From Silene noctiflora (taxonomy: Eukaryota > Streptophyta > Magnoliopsida > Caryophyllales > Caryophyllaceae): a DNA stretch of 26,657 bases. The notes beneath the pieces are model-generated. The model ran no database searches. It saw only the letters and a program-made list of their open reading frames with translations, and was not told the DNA's origin. Numbering within the stretch: position 1 is the stretch's first letter; every line of letters starts with the position of its first letter. Positions 20,643 through 26,657 of this stretch are shown here, piece after piece. Where the stretch lies: assembly GCA_009801015.1 (NCBI GenBank), contig VHZZ01000002.1, forward strand, positions 884,988-911,644, written 5' to 3'. Made by a program: the position numbers and the translations under genes.

Positions 20643-23600
20643 TTAGCAACTCAATGCTTCAAACTTGACCGAAATTGGCCGGTTAAACCCGGCTTGGGAT
20701 AGCAAGCTTCCAACAACAGCTAAATCCCGGCAGAAAACCCCTTGGAATGGGAATGATCCCGCATCATTATTATTGTTCGTGTTGTTCTTCTTGCCATTGT
20801 TGTGTACAAACTTCGGTCTCCCATCGGAACAATTAACATTGGCCTTAGGTACCGGAGTTGGCTCGGGAATGACTTCCTTTACTTGAGGCAATTGAGCCCT
20901 TTGTTTTTGCATCTCAAGCTGGTGTTGGTGTTGAGCCTCTTGTAGGCTCAATTCTGCTTTCTTGCGCTCCTTCTCGGCCGCTTCATCTTGGGCAATGGAG
21001 ACCAGTAAACTAGTGTAACCCTTTTGTATAAGCCTATACAGCAAAACTGCGGACATTCTAGCCCTGTCCTTGGCTGAATCGTAATCATTTTCATCAGCAA
21101 ATTCACACCGGTCTAAGAAACTGATCGACTTTTCTGGTTTATGCTTCAAAACCAACAGTAAATGAGCCCGCTCCAATTCCGACTTTGAACAACCTCTTCT
21201 TAGCCCAATCAAAGCGTAGTAATCCACATTTTTACCGGTCTCACCCATTGCAATCCTCTGCTTCAATTGGTTAATTTTCGAACCCAAAGTAACAAGTTTC
21301 CCAGGTATCTCTCTATACGTAACTGACCTCGGTTTCCATGCTGGACCAGGTGGTTTACGGTCCCTTAAAATGGAATTATATAACAATTTCACATGTTCAA
21401 GGTCATGAACCGCATCAGTTATACACCCAATCAATTCAAACAAACCCGCTCGTTCATGCAAGGCAACGGTAGAATTCGGGTCCAGAGCCAAGGTTCGGTT
21501 CAAGTCAGCTATAGACTCAGCAAGTCGACCACCCAATTTATAAGCAGCTGAACGGTGGAGATAACACTCTGCCAAAAATGCCTGTGGGGCTGCACGACGG
21601 CCTTCTAAAATCTTCGAAAAATGACGAACCGACTCAGCGTATAAGCTAGCGTCTAGGGCAGCTAATGCTGCCCCACGACGTCGAAGGAGCAGCTTAATAT
21701 GAGCTATCAAATGAGCTATCGACTCAGCCTCTGTAAGCGGCTGATGATGATTCACCACCAACTCTGACAAAGCCGCGGGCTCAGAGTCGATAGCAAATGA
21801 GAAACTATCATCCGACCAACATATACTTTCTCGACGAAACGCCGCCGATGCTAACCGTTTCCCATGCTGAAGCAACACCATTGCATCCTCCATTAAGCCT
21901 AGATGACAACATGCTTGTCCTAACACCAAATACCTGAAAATTTCACATACATTGCACTAAACTTCACAATTCTTATTCAAAATCGGCTCAAGTTAAGACG
22001 GCACTCAAAACCGATTGCACTTTTTAGTTCATGTTACCAACCATATATCACATAATTCATGAAAAAAGTTAATGCTATAAATATGTGTTAGGTATTGTCA
22101 CATAAATTTGTATTAATAATTAATGTTCCAAACTTGTTTGTTATGCTATTAATTGTTATCATTAATATGACTGCCAGTTGTCCCACATCGACAAATTGAC
22201 AATGTTATAATTAAACGCGTAATTATATTAACAACCTCACCGTGCTAACCAACCTATTTGACCAAACCATTTTAATTAACACAAACTCACCTAATCTCAT
22301 ATGAGACGGTTTCGACAGGAAGACGATATTGTATTCATATGTAACACCGTCTCATATTTTTATTAAATCGATTCAATCAGCCGTATAATACCATTCCATA
22401 AGAAATTATTTATGTTATTTTTTGAAATTATTTTTTGGGAAATGGGAATTTGTAGAAAATCGAAGAGTGGACATGTTGTACCTAGCGTAATGCACAAGAT
22501 CATGCTTCCTTTCGGTAAAAGCAAATTAAGCATCATTAATTAAAATTTAATTAAGATTAAAGTTTTCAACTTTGGGATTAATTAAATTAAACATGAAAAT
22601 TGGAATCTAATTTCAAAAATAATTACGGTATATAATTATTGTATAAGACCGTCTTTATATAAAAATGCACATTAAACCAATAAAAGACGGTCTCACAATA
22701 TAAGACGATATCGAAAAAATTAGAATAGTTACCTCCATTGGCCTTCTTTATCGAAGTTTTTGTAAAAACCCGAAATCAATTTCTTCTTCAAATCGGAAAT
22801 AGAGAAACATCTAAATTTAGAATAATCAGAACTCGGTGAGTCAACCTCCGAGTTATTATTCTGAGAAGGCGAGCCCAACAACTTGACTCGTTCTCGAGAC
22901 GAGTTATGGAACGAGTTATCAGAAGATGACCCGGACGAGTCATCCGAGTAAGCCATTTTATAACTAGGAATGTAATCTTGTAACATGTCCGCCACGTGCT
23001 TGTATCTTCTAGTGTAGAGAAGAGCACGTGCTTTGAGTTCAAGAGCGAGTTCATGACGCGGTGATAGACTCAGTGCCGAGTCGAGTAAACTCAGTGCTGA
23101 GTTGATCTCACTTTGTTCCCGAGTTGAGATCATTGTTCTTGCTTCTCTTACATATTTGTCTACCATCTGTAATAAATAATCACAAAATTCAATTTTTGAT
23201 TAATACCCATTATTTATTTAACAAATTTATTAATACTTATTTAAAAAAGCGATTATAATGTCACTCGGAAATATACTCTTACCACTCAAAAAAAGTTAAA
23301 TTATCGATATTGAGTGACAGAGTACATTTCATCTTTGACGTTATTATTCCCCGAATATAAAGATTTAATTAAATATGAAATAATTTACATAAAAAGCAAA
23401 TTTATTCATCAAAATGCAAGTAAATTAACATCAAATTTGACAGAAAAATTTGATTTTGAAAGATACCCATTATGAAAAATGCAAAATTAAAGGTGCCCAG
23501 ATGAATAAAAATTGAAAAAAATGAGTAAAAAATGACCTTTTTGGTACTTAACCACCAATGCTTCTTGTCTGAAGAAGGGAGATGAGAAGGAGAAGTTGAA

Positions 23601-23644
23601 GAAGTAGAAGAATAAGATGAAGATGATGAAGAAGAAGTAGACAT
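20643..23644 (-). CDS. TPR protein with degenerate J-like domain
   Basis: Three exons in transcript order: 23644-23537, 23166-22733, 21933-20643. Introns are 370 and 799 bp, GT-AG, phases 0 and 2; product 610 aa. The start was chosen as MSTSSSS because the next block, KKHWWLSTKK then VDKYVREAR, follows across the first junction. An N-terminal Ser-rich tail is followed by a helical TPR-like block (residues about 37-110), a Ser/Asn-rich loop, then FRCFSISDLKKK. A second TPR region spans about 275-360. Residues about 417-492 resemble a J domain (DYYALIGLRRGCSKSELERA) but have KPE where HPD is expected. A charged coiled-coil segment (about 495-530) and a conserved-looking C-terminus (VFCRDLAVVGSLLSQAGF) follow. 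TPR/J-like plant proteins are usually treated as chaperone-related. Without HPD, stimulation of Hsp70 is unlikely; a scaffold role is inference. I do not assign a symbol. Confidence 0.9.
22638..22702. repeat. GACCGTCTT hairpin in TPR gene intron 2
   Basis: The left arm ttgtataagaccgtcttt and the inverse of the right arm ttgtgagaccgtctttta pair with a two-base gap around a ~30-nt loop. A related but looser pair (atgagacggttt near 22300 and accgtctcatat near 22345) lies in the same intron. Likely small MITE remnants. Confidence 0.5.
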
Positions 23645-24021
23645 TGTTATAAAAAAAAATTGATGATTATTTTGATTAATCAAAATAATTAATTATTTAT
23701 CAAGAAATGCCACATTTATATGAAATGGTAATGAAAAAAATGGGAGAATTTATATTTGAGGGAGAATATTGGAGAAGGTGTGTAGAGGGAGAAAGAGGGG
23801 AAGGGTTGAATGGATTAGATTTTGGGGGAATGGGTGTGTAAATAAGGAAAAAATGAGAAAAATAATATTAAAAAATAATAAAAATAATCGGTAGGTCTTG
23901 TTTATGACGGTTTTAAAATAAGATATCTCATACTTTTTTTATTTTTATTTAACGTTATTTTAGTCGGTTGTAACTTGTGAGTCGTCTTAAATAAAACGGT
24001 TTTAAATAAGAATAATCAACA
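23645..24021 (-). promoter_or_regulatory. Upstream region of the TPR gene
   Basis: Reading the minus strand, a TATA-like 'aaatataaattc' lies about 105 nt before the start codon, and a CT-rich stretch (ccctctttctccctctacac) lies just upstream of it, as in many plant promoters. Both are weak signals. Two direct 'acggttttaaataag'-like words (near 23908 and 23996) come from the GACGGTTTTA repeat type. No other gene. Confidence 0.35.
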
Positions 24022-24030
24022 AAAAAATAT

Positions 24031-24573
24031 CGGAAAATTCACGTGGTACCCTTGAACTTTGCCATTTTGCACATAGTACCCAACTTTTTCAGTTTCGGTA
24101 CATTATACCCTTCATGTTTAATTTTCATGCACAACATACCCTTTTGGTCGATGTAAAAAATTCAATTGTACATAACTCCTAGATCGGAATTCAAAATCGG
24201 CCAAAAGTTTTTCCTAAGATGATTATCTAGTCATAATTAACGATTTGAGGAAAAAAAAAATTGCCGACAGACATTTTATAGGATTTTTTTAACGAAAATT
24301 TCAAATCAACCATATCTTCAATCTTAAACTTCCGAATGACCATTTTCGTTTTATCAACTTATAGATCTCGAAAAGTTAATCAATTTGAAAAAAGAAAATT
24401 AATCAATTCCGATTTATGATTTATAATTTATGCTTAATTGAAAATTATAAAAACGATAAAAAGGTTATGTTATGCTTGTAAATCATATTTCAGGAATATC
24501 ATGTGCACAAACTTAAAAAGTTGGGTACCACGCGAAAAATGGCAAAGTTTAAAGGTACCACGTGAATTTTCCG
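24031..24573. mobile_element. Mutator-type long-TIR MITE, family 2, copy b
   Basis: 543 bp flanked by a perfect 9-bp duplication aaaaaatat (24022-24030, 24574-24582). Left end CGGAAAATTCACGTGGTACC, inverse right end CGGAAAATTCACGTGGTACC: identical over at least 20 bp, then continuing with few differences through AACTTTGCCATTTT and GTACCCAACTTTTT. Related to 13410-13852. It lies about 390 bp upstream of the TPR start codon. No coding capacity. Confidence 0.92.
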
Positions 24574-24630
24574 AAAAAATATTATTTTCCGATTATCGTT
24601 TTCATAAATAATAGAGATTTCCACCCTTAA

Positions 24631-24668
<38 letters not shown>
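24631..24668. repeat. T12-A26 homopolymer pair
   Basis: A run of 12 T is followed directly by 26 A, forming a self-complementary tract. Run length may be unreliable in sequencing. The frame reading through it is an artefact. Confidence 0.8.
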
Positions 24669-24670
<2 letters not shown>

Positions 24671-24920
24671 ATAAAAAAATGGACAGCTTTGAAATAGAGG
24701 AAAGCTTTAATCCTTGAAATGTATAGCTGGCAAAAATAATCAGATTCTCTCGCACTAGAAAATGAGCTTGTATACAGCAGGGAAGTGATAATGGCCGATG
24801 TGTGGTCTTATTGCAAGGTAGCAGTAATTGCATTGTAGCCCCATTATTTAAAGAATTATAGAATTTAATAGGGTCTTCCTCTCGTCGGCCTCTCTTTAAA
24901 CTAGAATATTTATTAATGTG

Positions 24921-25026
24921 GGTAAACGGGTCAATTGAGTTGGGTTAATTTTAATTTCGGTTGTTCGGGTTTGCAAGTTTTGGTCGTGTTGAGTTATTTT
25001 TGGGTGAGTTATTATCAAATTATTTA
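24921..25026 (-). repeat. GACCCGA-rich dispersed repeat, copy 4, interrupted
   Basis: On the minus strand this matches the family core: plus-strand 'gagttattatcaaattattt' is the inverse of 'aataacttgataata' in the other copies, and 'aaacgggtcaattgagttgg' is its terminal region. The core is broken by the Tourist-like element at 25027 and resumes at 25631 (ttaagttttactataactta). Confidence 0.55.
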
Positions 25027-25630
25027 GGCCATGTTCTTTTAGACTTAATATTAACTCAATTTAGTTCAGCTCAGTTCAGTTTAGCTTTTCTTTTCACAAA
25101 CCTTGTTCTTTTGGAGTGAAACGGTCTAAACTGAACAACTGAACTTAACTAAACTGAAGTAAGAGTTATGCCATGTTCTTTTAGACTTAATTTCAGCTCA
25201 TTTCAGTTCAGTTCAACTCTATTCGGTTCAGTTTAGCCTTTCTCTTTACAAATTAATTCTTACTTCAGTTCAGTTCAGCTTTATTAAGTTCAGTTCAGCT
25301 CCATTCAATTCAGTTCATACATTTCGGCCATTTTTTTTGGACTGAAATTGTCTGAACTGAACTGAACTTAATGGAGCTGAAATGAACTGAACTGGATTGG
25401 AGTAAGAGTTAATTTGTTAAGAGAAGAGTTGAACTGAACTGAACTGAATAAAGCTGAACTGAACCGAATAGAACTGAAATTAAGTCCAAAAGAACAAAGT
25501 CTTAATTTGTGAAGAGAAGGGTTGAACTGAGCTGAACTGAAATGAATTTAAATTAAGTCCAAAAAAACAGATCCTCACTCTTATTTCAGTTAAATTCAGC
25601 TCAGACGATTTCAGTCTAAAAGAACAAGGC
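25027..25630. mobile_element. Outer Tourist-like (PIF/Harbinger) MITE
   Basis: Left end GGCCATGTTCTTTTAGACTT, inverse right end GCCTTGTTCTTTTAGACTGA. TTA lies on both sides (25024-25026, 25631-25633), the Tourist target. The interior is composed of TTCAGTTCAG words on the left and CTGAACTGAA on the right. A second TIR-like word (ccttgttcttttggagtgaa, 25099) lies internally. It is interrupted by the inner element at 25169-25501; without it the element would be about 270 bp. Confidence 0.8.
25169..25501. mobile_element. Inner Tourist-like MITE nested in a relative
   Basis: 333 bp. Left end TGCCATGTTCTTTTAGACTT, inverse right end GACTTTGTTCTTTTGGACTT, with TTA on both sides (25166-25168, 25502-25504). 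Dropping it and one TTA restores 'gtaagagttaatttgtgaag' in the outer element, which is exactly what the inner element itself carries at the homologous place (near 25401-25420). This supports a clean insertion. Confidence 0.8.
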
Positions 25631-25778
25631 TTAAGTTTTACTATAACTTATTAACTAGAAGAAAGTATATTTCATCATTGTGAGTATTTGAAAAGGCGAT
25701 AATATATGTGAAGACATCTATCCAATATATTAGTCAAAGTTGCATGGTACATATATAAGCAATAATGTAATACAAATT

Positions 25779-25892
25779 CATGTTCGAGCCTGGGAACGCA
25801 GCAGTGTTGAAACTCATGAGGGAGAGCTTTATCGCCCTAGTGGTCCTACCCGGCTCGAATCCGAATTAAACCGAATGGTTTACACCAAAAAA
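25779..25892 (+). mobile_element. 5'-truncated SINE copy
   Basis: 114 bp closely matching the 3' two-thirds of the SINE at 12698-12868, starting at box B (gttcgagcc) and ending in an A-run. Flanked by an 18-bp duplication with one mismatch (25761-25778 and 25893-25910, aataatgtaat.caaatt). The intact duplication shows the truncation happened at insertion and not afterwards. It lacks box A, so it should not be transcribed from its own promoter. Confidence 0.88.
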
Positions 25893-25910
25893 AATAATGT
25901 AATGCAAATT

Positions 25911-26062
25911 TGTGAACATGAATTGATGAACTCCTATACACCAAATAAGATAAATTCAAGAAATTTCTATAAGAAACTAAACATGAAGTAAGAAAAAAGG
26001 AAGAAAACAAAGTTTAATGAGACTAGTAAGAAACAAGAATCATGATTTTTTTTTTTTTTTTT

Positions 26063-26108
<46 letters not shown>

Positions 26109-26446
26109 TTGAAAGGCTACCTAAGCTTAAGATGGGGTTGCTTTGGCTTTAAATTCACACCCACAATTTGTGTTGTTTTATCCAACGCACATGAATAAGG
26201 ATACATTGCCAGATTGGTTTGCCTTTAAAGTTTTCATTTCATTTCCTTTTCATATTCCCTACCAATCAACACTTATCATCACAATACTCCCTTAGTTTGT
26301 AGGGCACTGTCCTTAACACTGCCATACACCTAACATTATCTTACAAACATAAGCTCCAGCTTTTATCCTTGTAAATTTGTATACAACGTAGGATGCTCAT
26401 CATCAATAATGTTAAAATATACCTTGAATCGGTTTAATCGGTATAT
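25911..26446. other. Spacer with long poly-T tract
   Basis: A T-run of 17, AA, then 43 T (26046-26107). The DNA to the right (26110-26440) is of more even composition, but I see no open frame or homology. A poly-T followed by unique sequence could be the tail of a minus-strand retroposed copy; no target duplication was found. Confidence 0.35.
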
Positions 26447-26657
26447 TCTATATATAAAAGACAAGTCATTTAAAAGCATGTGATTGGTTACTTAATTTTA
26501 GGATTAAAAATAAAAGCTATTAGCCCATTATTTCCACTATTTAATAAACTCATTTTATTTCAAGTTTAAATATAAATATAAATTTCATAAGAAAAATTAA
26601 CAATAAAGTTTTTAAATTTATTTATGAAATATTTTTAAAAATTTAACATACTAGCTC
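26447..26657 (+). mobile_element. Helitron-like element, 5' part, cut by window end
   Basis: Starts TCTATATATAAAAGACAAGT and aligns along all 211 visible bases to the minus-strand element at 17210-16992, with scattered substitutions and small gaps (for example, copy one has an extra ~10 bp near 'attacgcctattagccc'). The shared 5' edge in two unlinked places defines the element start. The base before TC is T and not the canonical A. Confidence 0.6.

Noticed and set aside
20665-20886. Plus-strand 73-residue frame within the TPR gene
   Set aside because: It is antisense to the last exon of the TPR gene.
24627-24833. 68-residue minus-strand frame ending in a Phe/Lys homopolymer
   Set aside because: Its C-terminus is read from the T12-A26 tract and the rest shows no homology.
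12689-25991. Matching small peptides at 12689-12943 and 25740-25991 (shared WERSSVETHEGELYRPS)
   Set aside because: The similarity is due to the two SINE copies, not to a conserved protein family.

Overview
The window is nuclear DNA of a flowering plant, almost certainly a eudicot. It has intron-bearing genes with GT-AG junctions, AT-rich intergenic DNA, and many short non-autonomous transposons (Stowaway, Tourist, hAT and Mutator MITEs, tRNA-derived SINEs, a Helitron-like pair). The species cannot be fixed from the sequence. Caryophyllales would be my guess, held weakly.

Two protein-coding genes are supported, in convergent orientation. On the left (1132-5146, +) is a five-exon gene for a chloroplast class-3 lipase of the PLIP2/PLIP3 type. 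All four introns have GT-AG borders in phase 0, and the spliced protein is 678 aa with Ser397, Asp458 and His574 as the likely triad. On the right (20643-23644, -) is a three-exon gene for a 610-aa TPR protein with a degenerate J-like domain (KPE where J domains have HPD). The two genes are unrelated in function and nothing suggests that they work together.

The 15.5 kb between them holds no gene that I can support. From left to right: the lipase 3' flank with a short Stowaway-like element; a Mutator-type MITE (5635-5821); a tandem satellite array (about 6105-9213) of ten or so ~310-bp monomers, most of them in alternating A/B order, that is a ~620-bp higher-order repeat; Stowaway MITEs; two more copies of the Mutator MITE family (10339-10504, 11116-11301); a full-length SINE with a perfect 17-bp target duplication (12698-12868); a long-TIR Mutator MITE (13410-13852); a textbook Stowaway (14451-14658); hAT-type MITEs; a Helitron-like element (16630-17210, -); several GACCCGA-rich dispersed repeats; and a hAT MITE (19417-19830).

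Right of the TPR gene lie a second long-TIR Mutator MITE (24031-24573), one Tourist-like MITE nested inside another of its own family, itself inside an older repeat (25027-25630), a 5'-truncated SINE copy, and the start of a second Helitron-like copy that runs off the window. No LTR retrotransposon, virus-derived element, CRISPR array, rRNA gene or intact tRNA gene was recognised. I found no convincing new biological system. The most informative observations are the dimeric satellite, the self-nested Tourist insertion, and the exact target duplications that date and classify the MITEs and SINEs.
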